NCBI RefSeq assembly: GCF_000973725.1
Contig: NZ_CP009621.1
Location: 3,713,001 to 3,777,000 of the forward strand
Source: Pontibacter korlensis
GTDB lineage: Bacteria; Bacteroidota; Bacteroidia; Cytophagales; Hymenobacteraceae
Direction of reading: 5' to 3'
Length of the DNA: 64,000 bases
The position numbers were made by a program, and so were the translations under genes. The notes below the pieces were generated by a model. That model saw only the letters and a list, made by a program, of their open reading frames with translations, was not told where the DNA came from and did no database searches. Below, in pieces: positions 44,416 through 53,785 of this stretch. The number at the start of each line of letters is the position of its first letter. Position 1 is the stretch's first letter.

Positions 44416-44490
44416 CTCATTATATTTTATTTCTCAATAGGTTGGTGATTAAGGTGCAAGAATGCCCCTGCGACCGCAGGGGCATTCTTT
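44416..44490 (+). ncRNA. candidate small RNA of about 75 nt
   Basis: A canonical promoter is followed, with no gene between, by a strong terminator (AATGCCCCTGCG/CGCAGGGGCATT plus T6). The predicted transcript begins near 44416 and ends near 44490. No known RNA family is recognised. Confidence 0.35.
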
Positions 44491-44493
44491 TTT
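44457..44493 (+). terminator. strong intrinsic terminator
   Basis: AAGAATGCCCCTGCG pairs with CGCAGGGGCATTCTT followed by six T; no protein gene precedes it on this strand. Confidence 0.75.
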
Positions 44494-44709
44494 ATGTCTT
44501 ACAGGTACTTACTAACCCAAGTGCCTGTAAGACAGTAGCCTGCCTTCGTGAATAAGGCCCTGTATGCTGCCGTAACTGCATCGCCGTTCTTGAGGTAGCA
44601 AACCGGCTGCGCGATCAGATACCGTAAAGCTGCTGCTGCATGCAGGCGTGTTGTCCAGTGGTGGCAGGGGGGCTTTAAAGCTAGTACAGGCTATGGCTCC
44701 AAGCTCTTC

Positions 44710-44721
44710 GCAAACGTTTGC
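44710..44721. promoter_or_regulatory. LacI-type operator 1 (GCAAACGTTTGC)
   Basis: A perfect 12-bp palindrome with the central CG typical of LacI-family sites, 441 bp from the LacI start and 442 bp before susC. Confidence 0.6.
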
Positions 44722-45014
44722 GGAGAATTTTCCATGCGCGTACACACACCTTCACCCGGTTGCTACACATGGTTGTTGAGCTAGCTGCCTGAAGAGTGAT
44801 TTCTGCGTTGCTAAAAAAGGCAGCGGGTTTAAATTGCTGTATAACAGATATTTATAGTGTACAACCGTGTTGGCGCACTTCTGCTGGACTGCCTCTCGAT
44901 CGCCCTTGTTGTGGGAGATCGCACCGCTTCGGGCTCTAGTTCACAGGCAAATCTGTTGAGCTGGCCTACTGTGTTCAAACAACGTTGTAGTCATGCCCTT
45001 TCCTAACATGCTAA

Positions 45015-45025
45015 GCAAACGTTTG
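45015..45025. promoter_or_regulatory. LacI-type operator 2 (GCAAACGTTTG)
   Basis: Shares the CAAACGTTTG core with operator 1, 305 bp away; a diverged site ACAACGTTGT lies at 44979-44988. Paired sites allow looping. Confidence 0.55.
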
Positions 45026-45162
45026 TGTTTTCTTTTCCTGGCTTTGCAGCTTGCTTTAGCGGCTAATATATGTAACTTAAAATGTGCGTTAACGAGCACA
45101 GGCTTTAACCTACACCTAAACCTATACCTAAATTAATCTAATGTAACCAATCCCCAAGAAGC

Positions 45163-48100
45163 ATGAAACAGCATTACAGAAAAGATGGAGTCATTCGGAA
45201 CAGGGTGTCCCATCTGTTTGAGCACTGCTCCCCGCTACTCGCCAGAACCTTACCTTTATGGGTAGGATTTTTTCTCCTGCTCTTTAATGTTAGTGTCGGC
45301 CATGCCCAGGGGCGGCAAGAAGTAAAGGGTAAGGTCGTAGATGAGCAGAACCAACCCCTGGTGGGGGTTACAGTGGTTGTAAAGAACAGTACCATCGGAA
45401 CCGCCACGAGCATGGATGGCAGTTTTAGTATTGCCGCGGCACCTACAGAGGTGTTGTTGTTTTCCTACATCGGCTATCAGACACAGGAAGTAGCAGTGGG
45501 AAGTCAGTCTACTATCAACATAACCCTGAAGGCAGACGCCAAGAGCCTGGAAGAGGTGGTCGTGGTGGGGTACTCCAGCAAATCTCAGTCGGAGCTGGTG
45601 AGTTCTGTTTCAGTCGTGAGCGGCAACGAGCTGCGCGACGTGACCACTAACAACACAGCTACTATGCTTCAAGGGAAGGCCTCTGGTGTCACCGTGTCGA
45701 GTACCAGCGGCCAGCCCGGGGAAGCGCCTAAGGTGCGCATCCGGGGTACAGGTTCAATCTCAGCCGCCGCTGACCCTTTATATGTAGTGGATGGTGTGAT
45801 TGGGGGGACTGCTAACCCAACTGACATTGAAAGTATAACAGTACTGAAAGATGCCGCTGCAACAGGCTTGTACGGCTCCAGGGCAGCCAACGGTGTGATC
45901 GTGATTACTACCAAACGCGGCAAGGCCGGAAAAACCCGCGTGTCCTATAACGGCACGACAGGGGTGAGCCGACGCACCACCGGAAACTTTGAGGTAATGA
46001 ACGGGCAGCAGCTCTTCGACTACGCCAACAACCTGTACCAGAACGATTACGCCGGCAAACGCAATAGCCATATTGCAGCCTTATACCAGACAAACCCTAA
46101 TCCGTCTGAAGCCGAGATCAACGCATACCTGGCGTCGAAGAACTTCCCGCTGACCTATGGAGCCTATGTTAATGGTGTGCTGCCAGGTGAACCAGGTAAC
46201 ACGAACTGGCTGGATGAAGCCTTCCGCACCGGCATCACCAACAACCACCAGCTTTCTGTATCCGGCGGTTCTGAGAAAACAAGGTTCTACATCAGCGGAA
46301 ACTACTTTCAGGAGGAAGGTACGGTCGTAAACACCAGCTATGAGCAGACCAACTTCAGGGCCAACATCGACCACGACATCCATGACAAGCTCACAATTGC
46401 AACCCGTGTGAACGCACAGTTTAACAACCGTGATAACGACCCTTCGGGTGCCATTTACCAGTCTTTCATCAACATGCCCTGGGACAAACCCTACGATGAG
46501 GATGGAACAGTAAGGTATGTGGATGCCAACACGGCAGGATGGTTTGGCCGGGACAAGAGCAATTTCCTGTATACCAGCCAGTATAATTACAACCGCAGCA
46601 GGGGGCAGATGCTAGATGGCGACCTGAAGCTAGAATACAGAATGACCGATTGGCTTGCCTTCTCCACCACCAACCGCTACAGCACGAGCAACTCCCGCTC
46701 CGAGTCAAACAGCGACTCGCGTACACCCGGCGGAAAGGCGTCGAACGGCTCCCTGAGCAATTCTTACGGCTATAGCAACAGCTTTCTGACATCAAACCTG
46801 TTAACAGCTAATAGGCACTTTGGCTCCCATAACCTGCGGGGTATTTTAGGTGCTGAGTACCAGAAGAACTTCACCGATGGTATGAACGCCTCGGGGCAAG
46901 GAATCTTTCCGGGCCTAGAGGTGCTTGATGCGGTGGCTACGCCCGTGAACATTGGCGGGTACAAAACGGAGAGCAAGTTTATGTCGGGCTTCCTGAACAT
47001 GGATTATGATTTTGACAGCCGCTACTTTGCCACTGTTTCCTACAGACGCGACGGCTCCTCCCGCTTTGGGCGCGACAAGCGGTTCGGGGACTTCTACTCC
47101 GTGGGGGCTGCCTGGGCTATCTCCGGTGAAGACTTCTTCCAGGGACTTGCCTCTACGGTTAACCTGCTCAAGCTCAGAAGCAGCTATGGTACCACCGGTA
47201 ACGCCAACATTGGTGATTTTGAGGCGTTGGATCTTTATCAGTTTAACGTGCAGTATGCTGACCTTCCAGGTGGTTTCCCGCGTCGACTCGTAAATCCGGA
47301 CCTGACCTGGGAGAAAGCCCATACCTTGGATTTTGGGGTGGAAGTTGGTTTGTTCAACAGGATTGACCTTGCGCTTGATTTCTACAACAGAACAAACAAA
47401 GGAATACTGCAGCAGGTGCCGCTTTCCTCGGCCACGGGCTTTTACTGGCAGACGCAGAACATCGGCTCTGTTAGAAACCGTGGGCTTGACATAGAGGTGA
47501 GCACGAAGAACCTGCAGGGTGCGCTGGCCTGGGAAACAGACTTTAATATCTCCTTTAACCGCAACGAGGTACTCGAGCTGTATGATGGGCAGCCGATTGA
47601 TCAGGGCAGCCAGCGTATTGAGGAGGGGAGACCGATTGGCTCCTGGTTTATGAGAGATTGGAAGGGAGTGGACCCGGCCACGGGAGATCCGCTCTGGTTG
47701 CTTAAAAAGTATGATGCCAGTGGCAACTTTGTGGGAGACACGGTAACCAACTCCTATAATAGTGCCACCAGGGTTTATACCGGCACCACCACGCCTAAGT
47801 TCGCAGGTGGTATACGCAACACCTTTGCCTACAAAAGCTTTACGCTGTCGGCCTTCATGAACTTTGTGTATGGCAACAAAGTGTATAATTATAACCGGGA
47901 GCTTTTCGATGCCGATGGTGCCTACCCTACCTACAACAGCATGGTGCTGCAGGATGGCTGGAGCCGCTGGGAGAAAGAAGGCGATATCGCCACACACCCC
48001 AGGCCTGTGTTGAACGGCAACAGAGCTTCTAACAAAGTCTCATCACGCTATCTGGAAGATGGCAGTTACCTGCGCCTGCGCAACATCACCTTGTCCTACG

Positions 48101-48288
48101 GCATGCCTGAGTCCGTTACCAGTCGTCTAGGGGCAGAGGGCCTTCGCCTGTTTGTAAGCGGCGACAACCTGTGGACCCTGACAGACTTCTCCGGTATGGA
48201 CCCTGAGGTGGACCTGACCTCAGGTTACTCTACAACCCGCTACCCGGGCAGCAAGAAACTTATGTTCGGCGTTAACATCGACTTTTAA
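45163..48288 (+). CDS. SusC/RagA-family TonB-dependent outer-membrane transporter
   Basis: 1041 residues. Signal peptide to about residue 49, a carboxypeptidase-like DUF4480 domain (VKGKVVDEQNQPLVGVTVVV; GSFSIAAAPTEVLLFSYIGY), the TonB box and plug (LEEVVVVGYSSKSQSELVSS; VRIRGTGSISAAADPLYVVD; VLKDAAATGLYGSRAANGVI) and a 22-strand barrel ending in VNIDF. It imports an oligosaccharide with the SusD partner 17 nt downstream. The substrate is probably a HexNAc-containing glycan, judged from neighbours. Confidence 0.95.
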   Translation: MKQHYRKDGVIRNRVSHLFEHCSPLLARTLPLWVGFFLLLFNVSVGHAQGRQEVKGKVVDEQNQPLVGVTVVVKNSTIGTATSMDGSFSIAAAPTEVLLFSYIGYQTQEVAVGSQSTINITLKADAKSLEEVVVVGYSSKSQSELVSSVSVVSGNELRDVTTNNTATMLQGKASGVTVSSTSGQPGEAPKVRIRGTGSISAAADPLYVVDGVIGGTANPTDIESITVLKDAAATGLYGSRAANGVIVITTKRGKAGKTRVSYNGTTGVSRRTTGNFEVMNGQQLFDYANNLYQNDYAGKRNSHIAALYQTNPNPSEAEINAYLASKNFPLTYGAYVNGVLPGEPGNTNWLDEAFRTGITNNHQLSVSGGSEKTRFYISGNYFQEEGTVVNTSYEQTNFRANIDHDIHDKLTIATRVNAQFNNRDNDPSGAIYQSFINMPWDKPYDEDGTVRYVDANTAGWFGRDKSNFLYTSQYNYNRSRGQMLDGDLKLEYRMTDWLAFSTTNRYSTSNSRSESNSDSRTPGGKASNGSLSNSYGYSNSFLTSNLLTANRHFGSHNLRGILGAEYQKNFTDGMNASGQGIFPGLEVLDAVATPVNIGGYKTESKFMSGFLNMDYDFDSRYFATVSYRRDGSSRFGRDKRFGDFYSVGAAWAISGEDFFQGLASTVNLLKLRSSYGTTGNANIGDFEALDLYQFNVQYADLPGGFPRRLVNPDLTWEKAHTLDFGVEVGLFNRIDLALDFYNRTNKGILQQVPLSSATGFYWQTQNIGSVRNRGLDIEVSTKNLQGALAWETDFNISFNRNEVLELYDGQPIDQGSQRIEEGRPIGSWFMRDWKGVDPATGDPLWLLKKYDASGNFVGDTVTNSYNSATRVYTGTTTPKFAGGIRNTFAYKSFTLSAFMNFVYGNKVYNYNRELFDADGAYPTYNSMVLQDGWSRWEKEGDIATHPRPVLNGNRASNKVSSRYLEDGSYLRLRNITLSYGMPESVTSRLGAEGLRLFVSGDNLWTLTDFSGMDPEVDLTSGYSTTRYPGSKKLMFGVNIDF

Positions 48289-48305
48289 CCCAAAACCACA
48301 GAGCC

Positions 48306-49799
48306 ATGAATTTTGAATTCAGAAACTATCTATACCCGGCCATTCTTAGTGCTGCATTGCTTACGGGTTGTTCCGATGACCTGGACATAAAGCCGTACGA
48401 TGGCCTTACCATAGACCAGACGACCAGTACGCCGGAGGGGCTGAAGGCCGCCACCATTGGTAATTACAACTACCTTAAAGACCCCTACTACACCCGTAAC
48501 TTCCACATGCTGGTGGAGTATCCCAGCGATAACGTGGCGCTGAGCGGCACCACCACCGACCCGTTGTTCTACGCCTACAATTATCAGCACCTTACCTCCA
48601 TGGGGATTACGGATAACTTCTTCCGGAAGGCCTACCAGGCGATCTACGGCACCAACGTGGTGATCGAGAAGCTGCAGGAGGGGCAGTCAGCGGAGTTGGA
48701 CCAGGTGCTGGGGGAGAACTATTTTTTGCGGGCCATGGTGCACTTTGACTTGGTCAACATCTTTGGCCGGCCTTACGCGCAGGATGGCGGGGCTTCGCTG
48801 GGGGTGATGATCCGCAACAACACGGATATCACCGACCTGCCGCCGCGCAGCACTGTGAAAGAGGTATATGAGTTCATCGTCAGGGACCTGGAGAAGGCCG
48901 CCGGTCTGATGGGTAGTACCAAGAGCAGCAGCTTTGCCTCCAAGGAGGTGGCGCTCGCACTTCTCTCCAGGGTGCACCTGTATATGGAGCAAAACGAAAA
49001 GGCCATTGAGTATGCCGATCTGGTGATTAACTCCGGCCGCTATACCTTGCTGCCCACCGCTGACCTGCCCAATTACTTCACCTACGCCAATGAGAATAAC
49101 AAAGAAACTATTTTTGCCATCAAACACACGCTGCAGGATGATCAGACGTGGGGTTCGCTGGGTTCCATGTACCTGAACGACGGGATGGGCTATGGGGAGA
49201 TGTATGCCTCTGAGAGCTACCGTAACCTGATCGGCAAGTTTGAGGAGGACAGGCGCCGGGAGTTTATTGTGCCGGTTTATGAGCGCAATGCCGACGGCTC
49301 CATTAAAACGGGCGCAGACGGTAAGCCGGTATTGTCGACCAGAAACGGGTATCCGAAGTACTACATCACCAAGTATTCTTACCAGGAGGGTATTGTTACG
49401 CTGAGTTCTCCGGTGTACCTTCGCCTGGCAGAAATGTACCTGAACCGTGCTGAAGCCAAGGCCAAACTGGGCAACGACGAGGACGCGCTGGAGGATGTAA
49501 ACCTGATCCGCAGAAGAGCGGGCTTGTCGGGTGATGCGCTATTCTCGGCCTCTAACATGATGGGCTATACAGATGTGCTAAATGTGGTGCTGGACGAGCG
49601 CCGCCTGGAGCTGGCTTGGGAGGCGCAGCGCAAATATGATGTGTTCCGAAACAAACGCACCATGGAGCGTAATTATCCAGGTACGCATCTCCCTTCTGGC
49701 TCGAATACACAGGAAATCCCTTACACGCATCCGCGTGTGGTGTACTTCATTCCGGAGCAGGAAATTGTGCTAAACCCAAAACTAGAGCAGAATCCTTAA
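48306..49799 (+). CDS. SusD/RagB-family glycan-binding lipoprotein
   Basis: 497 residues with lipobox LTGC. It has the SusD TPR-like helices (NYFLRAMVHFDLVNIFGRPY; SVKEVYEFIVRDLEKAAG-like segment) and the C-terminal SusD signature YLRLAEMYLNRAEAKAKLGN, RAGL and LDERRLELAWEAQRKYD. It caps the SusC barrel and binds the glycan. A terminator follows, so susC-susD form a unit. Confidence 0.93.
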   Translation: MNFEFRNYLYPAILSAALLTGCSDDLDIKPYDGLTIDQTTSTPEGLKAATIGNYNYLKDPYYTRNFHMLVEYPSDNVALSGTTTDPLFYAYNYQHLTSMGITDNFFRKAYQAIYGTNVVIEKLQEGQSAELDQVLGENYFLRAMVHFDLVNIFGRPYAQDGGASLGVMIRNNTDITDLPPRSTVKEVYEFIVRDLEKAAGLMGSTKSSSFASKEVALALLSRVHLYMEQNEKAIEYADLVINSGRYTLLPTADLPNYFTYANENNKETIFAIKHTLQDDQTWGSLGSMYLNDGMGYGEMYASESYRNLIGKFEEDRRREFIVPVYERNADGSIKTGADGKPVLSTRNGYPKYYITKYSYQEGIVTLSSPVYLRLAEMYLNRAEAKAKLGNDEDALEDVNLIRRRAGLSGDALFSASNMMGYTDVLNVVLDERRLELAWEAQRKYDVFRNKRTMERNYPGTHLPSGSNTQEIPYTHPRVVYFIPEQEIVLNPKLEQNP

Positions 49800-49820
49800 T
49801 TTCCTGAAGAATAAAGAGGA

Positions 49821-49866
49821 AGCAGGTGGACAGGATCCCCCAAGTGGGGGTACTTGTCCACCTGCT
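49821..49866 (+). terminator. terminator after susD
   Basis: AGCAGGTGGACA and TGTCCACCTGCT form the outer stem with an inner CCCCC/GGGGG stem. Confidence 0.7.
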
Positions 49867-49899
49867 TTGTAATGATCCTGCTCTTAAGCATACAGCATA

Positions 49900-51249
49900 A
49901 TGCATAGCAAGACCACCGTTATTATCAGCTTGGCATGTGCCATGTGGATGCTGATAGGCTGCAAGGCTAATGAAGCTCCAGTTAGTAGGAGTGAGCTGTC
50001 AGCGGCAGCCACGACACCCCAAGCAGCCTTTGTGCCCATCGGGGGTAACACCTGGAAGTCCAATAGACAGGCAGCGGGTGGAAGGGTAGACGTGCAGGGT
50101 ATTACCAACTGGTCCAATGAACAAGTGTACTTTACCACTTACGTCAGGGTAGCCAAACAAGGGCCAGTGAAGGTGTGGCTAAACCTGCGGGTACCGCAGG
50201 GCAAAACCAGGCTCCAGCTGGAGGCGTTGGAAAAGGCCGAAACGGTAACAGTGCAGGGCACTGCCTTGCAGGATCATTATGTGGGGGAGTGGCAGGTAGT
50301 CGACACTGGTTATGTGGCGTTCACCATAAGAGGCATTGACAGGAAAGGAAGCATCTTTGCCGACGTGGCAGCTATAAAGCTGGAAGGAGAGGCGGTTGAT
50401 GCGCAAACAAAGTACGTGAAGAACAATGAAGGTAACTTCTATTATTGGGGCCGTCGAGGGCCTTCGGTGCACCTGAACTACCCCTTGCCGGATGAAACAG
50501 ACATAGAGTGGTTTTACAATGAGGTAACCGTGCCGGAGGGTAGCGATATGATCGGCTCCTACTTTATGGCAAATGGCTTTGCAGAAGGGTATTTCGGTAT
50601 TCAGGTGAACTCGGAAACAGAGCGGCGTGTGCTGTTCTCGGTTTGGAGCCCTTTCAACACCGATGATCCTGAGAGCATACCCGATGACCAGAAGATTCAG
50701 CTCCTGAAGAAAGGCGATGGGGTCTTCACCGGCGAGTTCGGCAATGAGGGCTCGGGCGGGCAAAGTTACCTGAAGTATAACTGGAAGGCCGGTACGACGT
50801 ATAGGTTCCTGCTACAGGGGAAGCCTGATGGCGTTGGTTATACTTCTTTTACAGCCTATTTTTACGCCCCGGAGCGTGACCAATGGATGCTGATTGCCAG
50901 CTTTAGGCGGCCGCAAACAAACACCTACCTGAAACGCATCCACTCGTTTCTAGAGAACTTTATGCCCGAGTATGGTGATGCGGAGCGAAAAGTACTGTTT
51001 TCAAACCAGTGGGCCCGCGACGTGAACGGCAACTGGGTTGAGCTGACAAAGTCCCAATTCACAGCAGATAACACCGCCAGCGTCGGCTATAGAATGGACT
51101 ATGCCGGAGGCCGGGCAGGTGCTGATTATTACCTCCGAAACTGCGGTTTCTTCAGCGACTATACACCTATAGGAAGCTGGTACGAAAGACCTGCGACAGG
51201 CAGCGTGCCACAGATCAGCTTAGAGAGTTTAGTCTATATGGCTAAGTAG
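49900..51249 (+). CDS. DUF3472/DUF5077 lipoprotein
   Basis: 449 residues, lipobox LIGC after a signal peptide. The N-terminal 150 residues form a beta domain (NTWKSNRQAAGGRVDVQGIT; VYFTTYVRVAKQGPVKVWLN) like DUF5077, and the rest fits DUF3472 (SVHLNYPLPDETDIEWFYNE; GYFGIQVNSETERRVLFSVW; GGQSYLKYNWKAGTTYRFLL). These proteins occur beside glycan-use loci; no activity is proven. It stands after the susD terminator and may have its own promoter. Confidence 0.8.
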   Translation: MHSKTTVIISLACAMWMLIGCKANEAPVSRSELSAAATTPQAAFVPIGGNTWKSNRQAAGGRVDVQGITNWSNEQVYFTTYVRVAKQGPVKVWLNLRVPQGKTRLQLEALEKAETVTVQGTALQDHYVGEWQVVDTGYVAFTIRGIDRKGSIFADVAAIKLEGEAVDAQTKYVKNNEGNFYYWGRRGPSVHLNYPLPDETDIEWFYNEVTVPEGSDMIGSYFMANGFAEGYFGIQVNSETERRVLFSVWSPFNTDDPESIPDDQKIQLLKKGDGVFTGEFGNEGSGGQSYLKYNWKAGTTYRFLLQGKPDGVGYTSFTAYFYAPERDQWMLIASFRRPQTNTYLKRIHSFLENFMPEYGDAERKVLFSNQWARDVNGNWVELTKSQFTADNTASVGYRMDYAGGRAGADYYLRNCGFFSDYTPIGSWYERPATGSVPQISLESLVYMAK

Positions 51250-51855
51250 CCTGACGAGCCTTATTTGCGCTTAGGACATGGCATGCCGGGTGCACTGGGA
51301 CAGAGCTTAGCTGCAAAAATGGTGAGGAGTGCCCTGTCGCCCAACGACTGCATAAATCTAATCTTTAGAGTTCGATTGCAATAAGAGTAGTTAATAGCTA
51401 TATATTGTGAGCTCCCTGGCCCATGACATGCTCGAGGTGCTTCAGCCGGTAGGGGAGCAAGAGGATTTGTTTAGCCAAAGATAACCCCACTAGCAGCATT
51501 AGATGCGACTGGATCGTTGCAGGTCCTTACAAACAGAGCGCAGGAAGTAACCGGGGAATCATCTCCTGCATCTGAAGCCCTGGAGTTGGCGCGGTACCGC
51601 CTTTGCGGCAGTTGATTCAATCGGCTGGTATATACTTTCAGCCTACCCCTCAGGCAGCATGAGGTCTTGCGAAAGAAATGTGTATGATAAGCAGTTTGTA
51701 GTAATTACATTTGCTCCTATAATCAATGAAAGTTGATTTGGATTTGATGAGAAGAACGTCGGCACTTGCCGGCGTTCTTCTCGTTTATAGCCCTGGCACA
51801 TGACAGGCCATCTATATGGTACTTGGCATGAGCATGCAAAGACAAAAGCACTGAT
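51250..51855. other. gene-free stretch
   Basis: No supported gene. It contains a hairpin GAAGAACGTCGGCA/GCCGGCGTTCTTC at 51751-51780 that could end transcription before the inhibitor gene. The minus-strand frame from 51643 is a shadow of the inhibitor. Confidence 0.4.
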
Positions 51856-52254
51856 ATGGATCCTATCCTCAACGAACTGCAGCAGGCGACAGAAGGCCTG
51901 TTTTTCCGGAGCGAATCCGACTACCCTTTCGAGATCGTGGACATGGGACGGGCCGAGCACCTGGACCCGACGCCCGGGCAGCTGCTCACCATGCTCGACA
52001 GGCCCCAGGACACGGCGTCCGAGGTAGTGGACCTGCCTTACTTTTTGCGCAACATGACGCGGGTGCGCCCCGAGCACAGCGAGGCTATGCGGCAGGAGGC
52101 CGAACGCTTCCAGGCATTGGAACAGCTGCTGACCGCAAAGCTCCGGCACGTGAAGGTCATCCGGCTGGGGAGCGTAAAGGTGGAGGCCTTTATCCTGGGC
52201 AGCACGGAGAAAGGGCGCCTGGTGGGCCTGAAGACCCACCTGATCGAGACCTGA
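51856..52254 (+). CDS. NuiA-like nuclease A inhibitor
   Basis: 132 residues. The start LQQATEGLFFRSESDYPFEI matches the nuclease A inhibitor (NuiA) family, as does the body with its ending VEAFILGSTEKGRLVGLKTH. NuiA of Anabaena binds the active site of the DNA/RNA nuclease NucA. No signal peptide, so it guards the cytoplasm. The gene 163 bp downstream encodes a secreted nuclease of the same DRGH superfamily, which strongly supports an immunity role. Confidence 0.82.
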   Translation: MDPILNELQQATEGLFFRSESDYPFEIVDMGRAEHLDPTPGQLLTMLDRPQDTASEVVDLPYFLRNMTRVRPEHSEAMRQEAERFQALEQLLTAKLRHVKVIRLGSVKVEAFILGSTEKGRLVGLKTHLIET

Positions 52255-52417
52255 GCCTTTATGTGGTGCAATTCAATAGACATAACCGTAGGGTAACAGG
52301 AAGGTAACATAAGGGAAACAGGGGCGATTAACTTGGCAGATCGGGCCGCGGCTAGGAAATTTATTCCTAACTTCGTCGCTCAATCAATCCAAATTTATCA
52401 CCCTTACAATCTGTTAC

Positions 52418-53752
52418 ATGTTACAACTCTACATGCGCGGCAGACGGGCATTTGCGCTGCTGCTGTTTTTGATTTGGAGTGCGTCGGCTACCCTGCTAGC
52501 AGGCGCCGCCGCCGCCCAGACCTTTCCCGAGACCTTTGAGTCCGGCTCCAAGGGAGGCTACGCCACCGGCTCAGTGGAGCTGGGAAGCGGCACCTGGACA
52601 CTGGACGATGCACTGATCGGTAGCACCGACTCAGACAAGAAGGAGGGCGAGAAGTCCGCGCGCATCCGCAACACCGGCAAGCTTACCATGAACACCTTCC
52701 TGGAAGGGGGCGCCGGCACGGTGACTGTCCGCCACGCCATCTACGGCAACGACGCGGGTAGCGGCTGGGAGCTCTGGGCCATGGCCAACAATAGTGCCTG
52801 CGGCTGCGAGAAGTGGACTAAGGTAGGCGCTACCGTCATCTCCTCTTCCTCTACCCTGGAGACCGCTACCTTCACGGTGAACACCACGGCGCCAGTGCGC
52901 TTTGAGCTGCGCAAGGTGTCGGGCGGCACAGCCCGCATCAACATCGACGACTTTGCCGTGAGCGGCTACGACCCGACCGTGCCACAGCACCCGGACAACG
53001 ACCACCTGGCCCTGGGCAATCCGAGCAACGCCGTTACTGACGTCAACTCTCCCAATAACTACCTGATGCGCAAGCCGCAGTACGCGCTCTCCTACAGCCG
53101 TGAGCGTGCCACCCCGAACTGGGTGAGCTGGCACCTGGACGCCGGTGACCGTGGCAGCGCTTCACGCCAGGACGACTTCCGCGAGGACCCGACGCTTCCG
53201 GCTGGCTGGTACCGCGTGAACGAGAACAGCTACCGTGGCAGCGGCTTTGACCGTGGCCACAACACGCCTTCTGCTGACAGGACCGCCACCGTGGCTGACA
53301 ACTCGGCCACCTTCCTGATGACCAACATGATCCCGCAGGCCCCGCAGAACAACCAGCAGACCTGGAACAACTTTGAGCAGTACACCCGCTCGTTCATTAA
53401 CTCGGGCTATGAGGTGTACCTGATCATGGGCAACTACGGCGTGGGCGGCACCGGCTCGAACGGCGGCACCACCTCTACCATTGACCAGGGCCGCGTGACG
53501 GTGCCGAACCGCGTGTGGAAAGTGGCTGTGATCCTGCCGGTTGGGGACAACGACGTTTCCCGCATTTCAGCCGAGACGCGCATCATCGCCATCGATACCC
53601 CGAACTCGAACAGCATCAACTCAGGCTGGGGCGCCTACCGCGTCTCTGTCGATGAGATCGAGGAGGCGACAGGCCTGGACCTCTTGTCTAACCTGCCCGA
53701 GAGCGTGCAGGCTGTTGTGGAGGCCAAGGTGGACAACGGTCCGACGAACTAA
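52418..53752 (+). CDS. secreted DNA/RNA non-specific endonuclease (NucA-like)
   Basis: 444 residues. Signal peptide to about residue 33 (LAGAAAAQ|TFPETF), a beta-sandwich domain (about 35-185) and a beta-beta-alpha-metal nuclease with SGFDRGHNTPSADR (catalytic His in DRGH), followed by ATFLMTNMIPQAPQNNQQTW (metal Asn) and RSFINSGYEVYLIMGNYG. It degrades DNA and RNA outside the cytoplasm. No T9SS tail is seen in this chain. It follows the inhibitor gene and is 33 bp before a T9SS cargo gene. Confidence 0.88.
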   Translation: MLQLYMRGRRAFALLLFLIWSASATLLAGAAAAQTFPETFESGSKGGYATGSVELGSGTWTLDDALIGSTDSDKKEGEKSARIRNTGKLTMNTFLEGGAGTVTVRHAIYGNDAGSGWELWAMANNSACGCEKWTKVGATVISSSSTLETATFTVNTTAPVRFELRKVSGGTARINIDDFAVSGYDPTVPQHPDNDHLALGNPSNAVTDVNSPNNYLMRKPQYALSYSRERATPNWVSWHLDAGDRGSASRQDDFREDPTLPAGWYRVNENSYRGSGFDRGHNTPSADRTATVADNSATFLMTNMIPQAPQNNQQTWNNFEQYTRSFINSGYEVYLIMGNYGVGGTGSNGGTTSTIDQGRVTVPNRVWKVAVILPVGDNDVSRISAETRIIAIDTPNSNSINSGWGAYRVSVDEIEEATGLDLLSNLPESVQAVVEAKVDNGPTN

Positions 53753-53785
53753 CCTAACATCCAGGGAATATAAACCAGACATCAG

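Larger units (their letters stand above)
44270..45162. other. long regulatory gap before susC
   Basis: 893 bp without a protein gene. It holds a promoter/terminator pair (candidate small RNA, 44416-44490), a 13-bp hairpin (44498-44531) and two LacI-type palindromes. Confidence 0.5.

Noticed and set aside
46915..47997. 360-residue minus-strand frame within susC
   Set aside because: Complete shadow of the SusC barrel region.
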